Shown here one piece after another: positions 1-8,978 of a stretch of DNA of 41,356 nt (position 1 is the stretch's first letter; each line of letters opens with the position of its first letter). Both the position numbers and the translations under genes were made by a program. Below the pieces are notes generated by a model. That model did not search any database, was not told the origin of the DNA, and saw only the letters and a list, made by a program, of their open reading frames with translations. The stretch is from Psychrobacter sp. (GTDB lineage Bacteria > Pseudomonadota > Gammaproteobacteria > Pseudomonadales > Moraxellaceae): NCBI RefSeq assembly GCF_030457785.1, contig NZ_JAKDUI010000002.1:1-41356 (forward strand), read 5' to 3'.

Positions 1-154
1 CTAAGGGTTGTGACTTTAGACAAGTCTCTGATAATGAGATACAGGACATTGAGAATAAACTAAACAACAGACCAAGAAAACGCTTAGGGTTTAAAACGCC
101 CAATCAGGTGTTCTATAATATAATTTAGCGTTGCACTTGGTGTGTTAATCTAAG
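1..154 (+). mobile_element. 3' end of an IS30-family insertion sequence (rest outside the window), including its likely terminal inverted repeat at about 129-154
   Basis: Frame 3 encodes ...DNEIQDIENKLNNRPRKRLGFKTPNQVFYNII*, typical of the IS30 transposase C-terminus; the downstream sequence, reverse-complemented, reads TTAGATTAACACACCAAGTGCAAC, resembling the IS30-type terminal repeat layout. Confidence 0.8.
3..128 (+). CDS. IS30-family transposase, C-terminal fragment (5' truncated by window edge)
   Basis: KGCDFRQVSDNEIQDIENKLNNRPRKRLGFKTPNQVFYNII*. Confidence 0.85.
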   Translation, partial: KGCDFRQVSDNEIQDIENKLNNRPRKRLGFKTPNQVFYNII

Positions 155-933
155 CTGATAAAAAATCGATGAAAATACCTAATACCATAATTGATCCATT
201 GGATCTTTTCCTTATCGTTTAATGGGTCGGTTAACATAGCTAGTGCTATAAATCGCTTCTCAAATTTTTGTCGATCCTTATCTCCAACTATTCTATAAGC
301 TGGCTTAATTGGTATTTGCTTGGATGCTCGTTTACAAACGAGCTTAAACTGGCGATGACCGTTTAAGTATTGAACAAAAGAAACCATAGCCGTTATCTGA
401 CCCTTATTCTTGATCAAATACCTATCTATTTGAGTTTGTGAAGGTGTTTGTGAGCCGTGTAAACCATAGTAGTAGTATAAACTGATCATAGGTTGAAAAA
501 CTGTTCTAACAGAGCTTGGCTTGCTCTGACGACGCTTCTGTCTTTTATTTAAGAAACACAAGTATTCTTGCAATATACTTGGAGGGTCGTCATCGAAGGC
601 TACGAACATCTCTTGGATAGCCGCTTGTGAAATAATAATTTGTTCTGTTGTATCATCGACACAGATTTGATGAGTTTTTAAAAGCCATCCAAGTACGGGC
701 ATGTTTTTTTGGACAAAATGATCATCAAAGGTGTAAGTTATAATCTCATAGGAAGGTATCTTGCCCCATTGTAAGTCGCACTCTTTGAAAAATTCAAGAA
801 ACCTGTACGCAGGGGCAACGAAGTTTCTTTTGCCCGTTCGACTACGAAGAAATTCACTAAAATCAGTGTAGCTTTGGAATATACTATGACTTAGTTGCTC
901 TTCTAGCTCTCTTGTTGGGTTTTGATTTATCAT
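145..933 (-). CDS. TniE-like accessory protein of a Tn6022-type transposon, C-terminus apparently replaced by IS30-end codons
   Basis: 262-aa ORF downstream of tniQ overlapping it by about 50 nt; position matches tniE in Tn6022-type elements; its last codons (SLD*) lie in the presumed IS30 terminal repeat. Confidence 0.5.
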   Translation of the reverse strand: MINQNPTRELEEQLSHSIFQSYTDFSEFLRSRTGKRNFVAPAYRFLEFFKECDLQWGKIPSYEIITYTFDDHFVQKNMPVLGWLLKTHQICVDDTTEQIIISQAAIQEMFVAFDDDPPSILQEYLCFLNKRQKRRQSKPSSVRTVFQPMISLYYYYGLHGSQTPSQTQIDRYLIKNKGQITAMVSFVQYLNGHRQFKLVCKRASKQIPIKPAYRIVGDKDRQKFEKRFIALAMLTDPLNDKEKIQWINYGIRYFHRFFISLD

Positions 934-2050
934 ATATTTTCAACTTCTCAATTCGTAATTGCATTCTTTCCCAAGAAGTATTTACTGCCCTTGCTGATTT
1001 AGGTTTGGCAGATATCCTGCTTCCTTTGACTTGACGCTTTACGACTGAGGGAAGATCCTTGTAGATAGGTAAAAAAGCTTTTGGTATGACGGGTCGCTTA
1101 CCCAACCGAAAGCTATTTTGCGTTAAATTATTTTTCTTACAAGCTAATAGCCAGTCATCAAATTTGATTTTGAGCATCTGGTTGGCGTAGGCGATAAGCA
1201 TTACTCTTTCCTCATAGGATAAGTAATCAAACTTTAGCCCCGTTCTAGTTTTGCTTAGCCTAAGACCATCGATACCACATATACCCAGGGTTTCTACTAA
1301 ATTTTTATAGATTAATTCTTTTTCTAAAGTACTCTTTCTTATGAGGTTAATGAAAAATAATGTCAGCTCAAACCAGTCACCAGAGGTTATTGAATGACCA
1401 AAAACTATTGCTTGATTAGCGCTCAATACTTGTTCAGCCCTCAATTGAAACTCATAAGCATCTGTACATAAAAGTTGATTTACTGCTTCAGCGCTTAGCT
1501 TTTCTCGGCAATGAGGACATCTATTGATAAATCGGTGATTCGCTTTGATCAAATGTGGTTGATACGGCAATCCGCAGCTAGAACACGAACTTTGTAGTGA
1601 AATTAAGTGCTGTTCACAGTAAACAATCCAACTAAATCGCCACTTTAATCTCAAATACGCGTTTTTGTCCTCTTGCATACATTGAGCGCAATATTGATGG
1701 CCTACCATCGTTTTAGAATGAAATTTGGGAATAGGTAACACCCAAGTAAGGCTAATATTTGGTCGATACTCTAATCCAATATCTTCATTGAACTGTATCA
1801 AGCTTCTATTATCAAAAAATTCAATATTAGTTTGAGCAAGTACAGCCATATCTTGATGTATCTGCTTATTAATATGATTAAAGCCTTTATCAAAATCATG
1901 ATGACGCAAATTGTATTTAGACCAGTGATAAAAAAGAATTGTAGAAAGGTCGCAGCCTTGATTTAAAGATACCCGTAGTAACCATGAGTTTATGCTTTCA
2001 TCATCTAAAAGAGGCGTAGCAACGGGCAATGGTTTTACGCTAACCATCAC
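884..2050 (-). CDS. tniQ: TniQ/TnsD-family target-selection protein (TniD)
   Basis: N-terminal PLPVATPLLDDESINSWLLRVS; zinc-finger array HQYCAQCMQED...YCEQHLISLQSSCSSCGLPYQ...RCPHCREK. Confidence 0.85.
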   Translation of the reverse strand: MMVSVKPLPVATPLLDDESINSWLLRVSLNQGCDLSTILFYHWSKYNLRHHDFDKGFNHINKQIHQDMAVLAQTNIEFFDNRSLIQFNEDIGLEYRPNISLTWVLPIPKFHSKTMVGHQYCAQCMQEDKNAYLRLKWRFSWIVYCEQHLISLQSSCSSCGLPYQPHLIKANHRFINRCPHCREKLSAEAVNQLLCTDAYEFQLRAEQVLSANQAIVFGHSITSGDWFELTLFFINLIRKSTLEKELIYKNLVETLGICGIDGLRLSKTRTGLKFDYLSYEERVMLIAYANQMLKIKFDDWLLACKKNNLTQNSFRLGKRPVIPKAFLPIYKDLPSVVKRQVKGSRISAKPKSARAVNTSWERMQLRIEKLKIYDKSKPNKRARRATKS

Positions 2051-2946
2051 CTGAGTCCCTCGGTTGAGCGAACATCTTTGTTTTTAGTTAGAATATCTTC
2101 AGTAATTTGTTCTGTACCGCTAAAGATGGCATCTTTGGCACAAACTGATAGAAGCCTATGAATATTGCCTAAATTTCCTTTTGAAACAGCATGAATAAGA
2201 GCAGCAGTTTTGGGTTGATGCAACTCTGATGGATTCTTAAGCGGAAAAACACTTTCGAGTCGAAAAAGTAATTCTTGAAATCTTTTATCTAATTTCCAAA
2301 GAGGGACTTCTACGATATCGAATCGACTAGCGTGCTGAGGATCAGTGTGTAGTACACGTTTCGCATCCTGCGTTCCAATACCGACAATCGGTATCTGTAA
2401 TTCATTGCATAATGTCTTCAAAGCATTCATTACCTGACGTTGCTGTCTTGGTGTACCTGTAAGTAATGAATGAAGCTCATCAACCATGATCATTTTGACT
2501 TGATACTCGCGGCATAAATGAAGTACTTGATAGAGCAATGAAGATGCTGAATCTTTCGTTCTATAGGGCATATGAAGTGCCTCTAGAATAGACATATAGA
2601 GGTCTTTTTCATTAGTGCTTGAAGGAGCATTTGCAAAAATAACAGGCTTGACTAAAATGCCATTCTCTTCGATTGGCATGCCATGTTTTCTAAAAAAACG
2701 ATGAGCAATACTGGTTTTGCCGTTATTTGAATCACCGACTATTAAAAGGTTAGGCATTCTTAGTCTTTTTGGGAACCTCAAAAGTCCGTTTAGCTCTAAA
2801 ATTATATTGTCTGCTACCTCATAATTGACCCAGCGAGCTTCGTTAATAAAATCTAATCGATCGTCATCAGAATATTCTACAAGATGACGGAAATCTTTAT
2901 ATACATGGAGGTAAGACGTTTTGTTATCAGTGATAATTTCATTCAT
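2047..2946 (-). CDS. tnsC: TnsC/TniB-family AAA+ ATPase transposition regulator
   Basis: Walker A VGDSNNGKTS, Walker B IMVDELHSLL; located between TnsB and TniQ; overlaps tniQ by 4 nt. Confidence 0.9.
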   Translation of the reverse strand: MNEIITDNKTSYLHVYKDFRHLVEYSDDDRLDFINEARWVNYEVADNIILELNGLLRFPKRLRMPNLLIVGDSNNGKTSIAHRFFRKHGMPIEENGILVKPVIFANAPSSTNEKDLYMSILEALHMPYRTKDSASSLLYQVLHLCREYQVKMIMVDELHSLLTGTPRQQRQVMNALKTLCNELQIPIVGIGTQDAKRVLHTDPQHASRFDIVEVPLWKLDKRFQELLFRLESVFPLKNPSELHQPKTAALIHAVSKGNLGNIHRLLSVCAKDAIFSGTEQITEDILTKNKDVRSTEGLR

Positions 2947-5096
2947 TATTCAATATCTCCAAAATCAAAATCAGTCGTATCTAGAAGTAGACCATTTTGT
3001 TCAACGACACTCTTTTCAGGTTTTTTAGAAGCTTGTATTGATGGCTGTAAGTTTGTTTGAATATCATCACTGTTAGTCGGTTCTAGATCGCTGCTAGTAT
3101 TGGCATTGTTTCTTTTACTCGCCATTATTGTTTTGGCTACGATAGTTTGACTTTTTGCATGTGTCTTTTGACGTTGCGCTTGTCTACGAGCAGACTTCGT
3201 TTTTTTAGAAGAATCTTCGATTAAGTCTCGCATCTCGGTTAAAGCTTCATAAATTTGATGTTCATTTATATACTCATTCCCTTTATCAGAAATCTGCTTA
3301 CGAATCTGTTTATATTCCCACAGACTCATACTTGGTAGCTGCTGGTTAGCAAAGGGGATTGTAAAGTACTGGTGTAAACTTGGATCGTAGAACCAAATTT
3401 TACTAATGTCTCTTGGATCACGTCTGAATAAGAAGTGTTTCTTACTTCCATCTTTATTTTTGGCGTTAATAAAAATATTTAAGCAGGGGTCGTAATAGCG
3501 TAAGGAGTCTATAGTCACGCCAAAATGCTGGATGGTTCGCTCAAAACTTGGCATGAAGTCTAATAGTAAGGTTTTTGAGTCTTCTGGTAATGATGGTAAG
3601 CCTGTACCAATGCTTTCACCATCTCCATGAATACCTAGATACCATTTTTCCGTAGGACTTCGCCCTAAAGTGCTATGGATTCGCTTGTGATAAACCTTGG
3701 TTATAAAGGTAAGAAGCCAAACCTCAAATTCATCTAAGGTAAGTGTTGCTTCTTTTTCAGAGTCATAATTGTCTTTTTCCTTAATATTAGAAAATGTTGT
3801 ACCGTTGATGCCATGAACCTCTTTCATAAACGTACCAATGAGACGTTCAATATGTCCACCAAACTGAGGTCTTGCTACTGGTCTAAATTCAAGGTTAATC
3901 CCATGAATTTCGCACGAACGAGCCAAGGTGTTTGATCGAAAGTCAGCACCATTATCAACGTGTATTTTTTGGGGATAGCCATACACTTGCCATTCTGTAT
4001 GATCAATACCATGCTCAAGTAAAAGGCTTTCTTTTTGTAAGATACTTCTTGCGACACACATTGCAACTGAGGTTGCTGACGGTGGATCTAATGATAAATA
4101 ATACCCCGTAATCATTCGGCTATAGACATCGATAGCTAGTGTCAAATATGGTCTACCAATGGATCTCCGGTGTTCGTTATCGACTAGCATCAAATCAACA
4201 GGTGTATGGTCTATTTGAATCACGCTCAATGGGTAATCTGCGTTAGGAAAAGAATGAGGCGTGGGTTTGAATTTTTTTCTAGCTTGCTCTATTTGGCCAC
4301 GCTTTTTAAGCTGTTCATACTCTGAAATTTGATCAATGCGTAATTTAATAGCTTTTTTACTTGGTTTATCGATTTTCTCCATAGAGCAAAGTCGAAAAAC
4401 TTCACGATAAGTCTGCTCTAAACTAGCCCTTTGCTTAGTCAAATAAAATGCTTTTATAGCTCTTTGAATAACATCGTCCTGAGCCTTGGTTAGACGTGAG
4501 TCACCTTCCTTCCAACCTCGCTTTTTCTCTACCAGTCCTGCAATAGAACCAACAGCCTGATACTGCTTAATCCAGCGGTATAATGAACGAATTGAAACAT
4601 TAATCTCCTTTGAGCGTTTCATTATCAATTTTCGATGATTATGGCTATGCTCAGTATTGATAATAGGTTTGATCGCCTCAAACTTCGACTGTGCTTTTTG
4701 CCACTCTTCATCGCCAATAGCACTGATATCGACATTGATATGATCATTATTCTGATCTTTAATATTTGACAAACTTTGTATGTTAACAATACTGGTTTTA
4801 CCCGTTTCAACACTACGAACTACGACCTCTGTACTCTCGTTTAAGTACTCGACTAGCTCATAGTGTTTATTATCAGACTTATTTAGATAGGTTTTTCCTT
4901 TACGCAAATCAATACGTCCACGCCTGATTTCAAATCTATCTAAACCCTCATCATCATGGTCAATCATGAAACCATACCCTTTCGTTGTTGGTGTTGACTC
5001 ATTTATTGTATCTACATCGATACCTAGTTTTTGAAAATCATCTAAATGCCTGTCGAAGATAGATGAATCAGCTTCTATAATTCTACTATTATTCAT
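2946..5096 (-). CDS. tnsB: TnsB/TniA-family DDE transposase
   Basis: 716 aa; Mu/TnsB-like integrase core with D (IQIDHTPVD), D (IHVDNGADFRS) and E (FGGHIERLIGTFMKEVHG). Confidence 0.93.
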   Translation of the reverse strand: MNNSRIIEADSSIFDRHLDDFQKLGIDVDTINESTPTTKGYGFMIDHDDEGLDRFEIRRGRIDLRKGKTYLNKSDNKHYELVEYLNESTEVVVRSVETGKTSIVNIQSLSNIKDQNNDHINVDISAIGDEEWQKAQSKFEAIKPIINTEHSHNHRKLIMKRSKEINVSIRSLYRWIKQYQAVGSIAGLVEKKRGWKEGDSRLTKAQDDVIQRAIKAFYLTKQRASLEQTYREVFRLCSMEKIDKPSKKAIKLRIDQISEYEQLKKRGQIEQARKKFKPTPHSFPNADYPLSVIQIDHTPVDLMLVDNEHRRSIGRPYLTLAIDVYSRMITGYYLSLDPPSATSVAMCVARSILQKESLLLEHGIDHTEWQVYGYPQKIHVDNGADFRSNTLARSCEIHGINLEFRPVARPQFGGHIERLIGTFMKEVHGINGTTFSNIKEKDNYDSEKEATLTLDEFEVWLLTFITKVYHKRIHSTLGRSPTEKWYLGIHGDGESIGTGLPSLPEDSKTLLLDFMPSFERTIQHFGVTIDSLRYYDPCLNIFINAKNKDGSKKHFLFRRDPRDISKIWFYDPSLHQYFTIPFANQQLPSMSLWEYKQIRKQISDKGNEYINEHQIYEALTEMRDLIEDSSKKTKSARRQAQRQKTHAKSQTIVAKTIMASKRNNANTSSDLEPTNSDDIQTNLQPSIQASKKPEKSVVEQNGLLLDTTDFDFGDIE

Positions 5097-5757
5097 AATC
5101 CACCCATACCTCTGTTAAGTCATTAATTTTAAGGAATAAATTGAATTTTAATCGTTTAGTAGCAAGTAAATGATAAATTACTCGTAATCCGTGATTTCGC
5201 AAGAAAGAGCCTATGTAAAAACGGGTTAATAGGTAATCTATGGTAGTTGTACCCATAAGCCTAACCTGCTTTAAAACCGCTTCCTTATCCTCTTCTTCGA
5301 TTGCAGAGTTTTTGAACTTCATTAAGAGATTGATATTGTCTAAAGCTGTATTCTTGATACGACTCTCATCATAGATATGAAATACATAACCATTGTCTTT
5401 ACAGTAGCGCTGCATCGTCTTCCACTTATCTGACCAGTCTCTCCAGTTCGCCTGCCATAGATCATGTGGTTTAACCTCAATAATCATATTTGGCTTACCA
5501 GAGCCTTCTACGAACTTGATAAAAAAGTCAGGGGTGTACTTATAAGTAATACCATTCTTGACGAAGGGTATAGTAATTGGTTGAGCAACTATATCCTCCA
5601 CGTCTTCTCGAAAGGCATGAACTGTGATTAAATCGCGTTCTAAAGTTGATTCATAAGGTAATGATCTGCCTTTATATGGAATTCTTCCTGATACGCTCAT
5701 TCTAGTCGGTTTTATTTTGCGCATTTGTCTCATAATAATTTGTCGCTTATTTAGCAT
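5089..5757 (-). CDS. tnsA: TnsA-family endonuclease (TniC)
   Basis: LPYESTLERDL...YTPDFFI...IIEVKPHD catalytic motifs; overlaps tnsB start. Confidence 0.9.
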   Translation of the reverse strand: MLNKRQIIMRQMRKIKPTRMSVSGRIPYKGRSLPYESTLERDLITVHAFREDVEDIVAQPITIPFVKNGITYKYTPDFFIKFVEGSGKPNMIIEVKPHDLWQANWRDWSDKWKTMQRYCKDNGYVFHIYDESRIKNTALDNINLLMKFKNSAIEEEDKEAVLKQVRLMGTTTIDYLLTRFYIGSFLRNHGLRVIYHLLATKRLKFNLFLKINDLTEVWVDYE

Positions 5758-5770
5758 TTATTAAATTTTA

Positions 5771-5863
5771 TGACAGCTATTTGGTATATGTTTGTCATTT
5801 AATTGGTAGGTATTGGAATAGAAAAGAGGTGATATTGAAGGGTATTGTGCCAGTAATTTGGGA
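5771..5863 (+). repeat. Three TnsB-binding-site-like 16-bp repeats at the transposon end (5771-5786, 5793-5808, 5848-5863)
   Basis: TGACAGCTATTTGGTA / TGTCATTTAATTGGTA / TGCCAGTAATTTGGGA; the last is followed by 8 nt TTATTACA and then comM sequence. Confidence 0.7.
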
Positions 5864-5871
5864 TTATTACA

Positions 5872-6320
5872 CTTGCGGTTACGATGGGGATGGATCAGCC
5901 AGATGCCGTTGTCGACCTCAGCAGATAAAACGTTATCAAGATAAGCTATCAGGTCCACTATTGGATCGTATCGATTTGCATATTACGGTACCAGCATTGC
6001 CTATTGCCGATCTGCAAAATGCGCAGGCGGGCGAAAACTCTGAGCAAGTTCGGGCTCGTGTCACAGCTGCACATCAGCGACAGATGACGCGGCAGCAGAA
6101 GGCAAATAATGAGCTCAGCCCTAGCGAAATTGATAAATATATTCAACTGGGCGAGGGCGAGCAGCAGCTTCTACAGCTTGCCCAGCAGCGTTTAAATCTA
6201 TCAGCTCGTGGCTACCATCGGGTGTTGCGCGTTGCTCGTACCATTGCAGACTTGGCTGATAGTTTGGACATTACCAGTGCGCATGTGTCTGAGGCATTGA
6301 GCTACCGAAGCAAAGCGTAA
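5872..6320 (+). pseudogene. comM: comM (Mg-chelatase-like AAA+ / YifB family) 3' fragment, interrupted by the transposon
   Basis: CGYDGDGSARCRCRPQQIKRYQDKLSGPLLDRIDLHITVPAL...LNLSARGYHRVLRVARTIADL is the ComM C-terminal region; the N-terminal two thirds are absent upstream. Confidence 0.93.
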
Positions 6321-6346
6321 TCATCCTTCAGCATTGTTTGTCATGA

Positions 6347-7042
6347 TCAAAGCTCGCTGTGATCCAAACTTGCTAGGATCCAAGCAACTAGGGCAGCGAA
6401 GTCATCAAACGCTTCAGTGGGGTTTAACTCACGAATATCTTGCCCGTAGTTATAGCCATAAGACAGTCCAAGCGTGTCCATTTTGGCATTTTGTCCTGCT
6501 AATATATCGTTTCTGGAGTCGCCGATCATGATAGCTTGATCTGGTGTGATTTTTAGCGACTCACAGACATACAGCAAGGGTGCAGGATTGGGTTTTTTCT
6601 GCGGCAAGCTATCACCGCCCAGCACTTCGCTGAACAAGTCCTGCCAGCCAAAAGACTGCAATATTTTGGGTACAAAACGAATGGGTTTATTGGTCACCAG
6701 CGCCAGTGTGTAGCCTGCAGAGTGTAGCTTCTTTAAACCGCTATCGACATCTGGATAGGCGACGGTTTTGCTGCCACTAATCTCTTTATAAGCAGCAAAA
6801 AAAACTTGCTCAGCGTAGTCCGCTTCCTCGACCGTTAACTCACCTTCTTGCACTTCTATTTTACCAACCAACGCGCGCTCAACCAGCAGTCTGGAGCCAT
6901 TACCTACCCAGTTACGTATGGTGCTAATAGGAAAAGTGTCTTTGCCAAGTGTGGTGAGCATGGCATTAACAGCGTCCGCCAAATCTGGCACACTATCGAT
7001 TAATGTCCCATCAAAATCAAAAATTAACAGTTGTTTTTTCAT
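6347..7042 (-). CDS. gph: Phosphoglycolate phosphatase, HAD family
   Basis: LLIFDFDGTLIDSVPDL; KPNPAPLLYVCESL; MIGDSRNDILAG. Confidence 0.9.
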   Translation of the reverse strand: MKKQLLIFDFDGTLIDSVPDLADAVNAMLTTLGKDTFPISTIRNWVGNGSRLLVERALVGKIEVQEGELTVEEADYAEQVFFAAYKEISGSKTVAYPDVDSGLKKLHSAGYTLALVTNKPIRFVPKILQSFGWQDLFSEVLGGDSLPQKKPNPAPLLYVCESLKITPDQAIMIGDSRNDILAGQNAKMDTLGLSYGYNYGQDIRELNPTEAFDDFAALVAWILASLDHSEL

Positions 7043-7169
7043 TGTTCCTCACTATTGGGCGTCATCACATTTATTATGTTTATCATGCCGTACTATACCT
7101 TAGCATAGCAGTGTTTCGTGACCAGTCAATTTAGTTGTCTGCCGTGCTTAATGTCCTGAGTACTAGTAA

Positions 7170-7670
7170 CTATTCGACATCTTTATAGCGTTTACGATGT
7201 TCTTTTTTCATTGTTAGATAATCTTCGTTTTCACGACATTCGTCCCATTTAACTTTAAAAATCCGTGCTGACTCTGCTTTGACTGGATCTTCTTCTTGTC
7301 GCGGCAACTCTTCACGACCATGTGCGCCACTCTGACCTTTTTTATCATCAGGTACCGCGCCTTTATATTTCTTACCACCTTTATGATTGGCATAGCGACG
7401 AGCGCGGGTATAGCCCATTTGAATGAATTTGCGCGCCATGTCTGCACCGACGAAGTCATCGTCAGCCAAGTAATCTAAAAACATCTGATAGATAGTTTCA
7501 CTACTTTCGCGAGCGATATCAGGAGTTGCAAAACGCCAGTGGGGTAGAATCTCAGACTTGTAAGGTTCTACCAGCAATACGCCTTGTTCACCGCGACCGA
7601 CACGGTACAACTCAGGCTGAGCGCGCAAGTCTAAACTTTTATAATCCAAGTCGTAATCAAACTCTCTCAT
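7170..7670 (-). CDS. DUF4385 family protein
   Basis: REFDYDLDYKSLDLR..YRVGRGEQGVLLVEPYKSEILPHWRF...RARRYANHKGGKKY. Confidence 0.75.
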   Translation of the reverse strand: MREFDYDLDYKSLDLRAQPELYRVGRGEQGVLLVEPYKSEILPHWRFATPDIARESSETIYQMFLDYLADDDFVGADMARKFIQMGYTRARRYANHKGGKKYKGAVPDDKKGQSGAHGREELPRQEEDPVKAESARIFKVKWDECRENEDYLTMKKEHRKRYKDVE

Positions 7671-7864
7671 ATCTGCGACCTATCATTCTTATCTACTTGT
7701 ATGTGGTTATTGAGTATACTTAGCCAAAGGGTTCAGAAAAAAGCATAAAAGTGTTATGTAACCGTGACAGTAGGTATTTAGCGTCAAAAGTCGTGAGTAT
7801 AAGTGGTTATGGTAAAGTCAGCTGTGAGACGTACAAAAGCTATTAATGTGATGAATGCGATGCT

Positions 7865-8230
7865 ATGAGAGATGTTATGTTGAGAAATGAAAAAAGTATT
7901 ACGGAGCCGAGCGGTTTGCGATTACCCAAAAATATACTGGTATCGTTGCTGCTGCTAACGATAAGCGTACTGGCTAATACGACTGCCCATAGTGCGTGGT
8001 TTGACAGTCTGATACCAGAGGGTGAAACCTATACAGTACGTGAAATAGATCGTGACTTAGCTTTTGTCGTTGATGGGTTTATTTATGATGCCCGTACGTC
8101 TTGTTTTTTGGCGGTGGGTGATCGGGTAGTGTTTTTTGAAGGGCGTCACGGTCTTGACTATCGCGCGACGATTTATAACTTGGACTCACGTGAGCGTTGT
8201 CATCTATTGTTACGTGAGCGGCTGAACTAG
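7865..8230 (+). CDS. Hypothetical exported protein
   Basis: 121-aa ORF with an N-terminal hydrophobic segment (ILVSLLLLTISVLANTTAHSAW). Confidence 0.5.
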   Translation: MRDVMLRNEKSITEPSGLRLPKNILVSLLLLTISVLANTTAHSAWFDSLIPEGETYTVREIDRDLAFVVDGFIYDARTSCFLAVGDRVVFFEGRHGLDYRATIYNLDSRERCHLLLRERLN

Positions 8231-8301
8231 CTATGCCGAACTAGCTGTATAGAACGGGTTATAAAGAACCTGTTATACAAACCGTAAATAGCTTGAAGCA
8301 T

Positions 8302-8340
8302 AAAAAAAGCCCCAAACATTATCAATGTTTGGGGCTTTTT
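8302..8340. terminator. Bidirectional rho-independent terminator
   Basis: AAAAAAAGCCCCAAACATTATCAATGTTTGGGGCTTTTT. Confidence 0.9.
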
Positions 8341-8357
8341 AGAATTCTGTCAACGAA

Positions 8358-8433
8358 TGGTGGCTCGAGGCAGGATCGAACTGCCGACACACGGATTTTC
8401 AATCCGTTGCTCTACCGACTGAGCTATCGAGCC
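8358..8433 (-). tRNA. tRNA-Phe (GAA)
   Basis: Minus strand: GGCTCGATAGCTCAGTCGGTAGAGCAACGGATTGAAAATCCGTGTGTCGGCAGTTCGATCCTGCCTCGAGCCACCA; cloverleaf with anticodon GAA and encoded CCA. Confidence 0.97.
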
Positions 8434-8555
8434 GTTTCCGTTGAGGCGCTATTAAACTAAATATATGACCTGCTGTCAAGTGGTTTTTGCATTATATGTG
8501 CTAAAAGCAGATAAATAATCCAATTTAAGCAAAAATGACGGATTTCACCACATGT

Positions 8556-8978
8556 TCAGTCTTTTAGCCGTAGGAGTTCGTACTCGCTCATTATTCGGTG
8601 GATGTTGGTATCGATCGGGATAAACTCACGTACGCCTTTTTTGACTTCGATATCGTATACCATCTTAATAAACTTGGCATCAATTGCGCGCTTACGGTTT
8701 TCGGCGTGTACGGTGAGGTATTGCAGTTGCTTGGCATTGGTTTGACCCGCATCTAGGCAAGCGACAGCAGCGATAGGTTTGTCATTAAACATACCGACGT
8801 AAAGGGTTTGACCACGTTTAAAGCCTTGCTCGACGACGGCTAATACTTCTTCGCCACTGGGCTGCTCGTCATCGCTGTCGTATAGGGCATGCAGGCGCTC
8901 TGATAGCTCGTTTTCTCGTGCTGGCTTTTTAATAAGTGGGGCGTCCAAGCGGTTGATGGCGATGGCTTCTAAAGGCAT
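8556..8978 (-). CDS. GNAT-fold acetyltransferase-like protein (possibly PanM/PanZ-like)
   Basis: TLYVGMFNDKPIAAVACLDAG...LQYLTVHAENRKRAIDAKFIKMVYD resembles a GNAT core. Confidence 0.5.
   Translation of the reverse strand: MPLEAIAINRLDAPLIKKPARENELSERLHALYDSDDEQPSGEEVLAVVEQGFKRGQTLYVGMFNDKPIAAVACLDAGQTNAKQLQYLTVHAENRKRAIDAKFIKMVYDIEVKKGVREFIPIDTNIHRIMSEYELLRLKD

Larger units (their letters stand above)
1..5871. mobile_element. Tn7-like transposon (Tn6022/AbaR tni type), right portion, inserted in comM; left end lies outside the window
   Basis: Contiguous minus-strand tnsA-tnsB-tnsC-tniQ-tniE-like genes abut a comM fragment that begins mid-gene; end-proximal repeats and a terminal ...TTATTACA are present. 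Confidence 0.9.

Noticed and set aside
3875-4813. Short minus-strand ORFs 3875-4066 and 4625-4813 inside tnsB
   Set aside because: Alternative-frame ORFs within a well-supported transposase gene, with no recognisable product.
1-5871. CRISPR-associated transposon (CAST)
   Set aside because: TnsA/B/C/TniQ are present but no cas genes or repeat array are visible, and the comM insertion fits protein-guided (TniQ) targeting; the unseen left side cannot be assessed.
5958-6146. Antisense ORF in comM remnant
   Set aside because: Overlaps clear ComM coding sequence on the opposite strand; no domain or RBS support.
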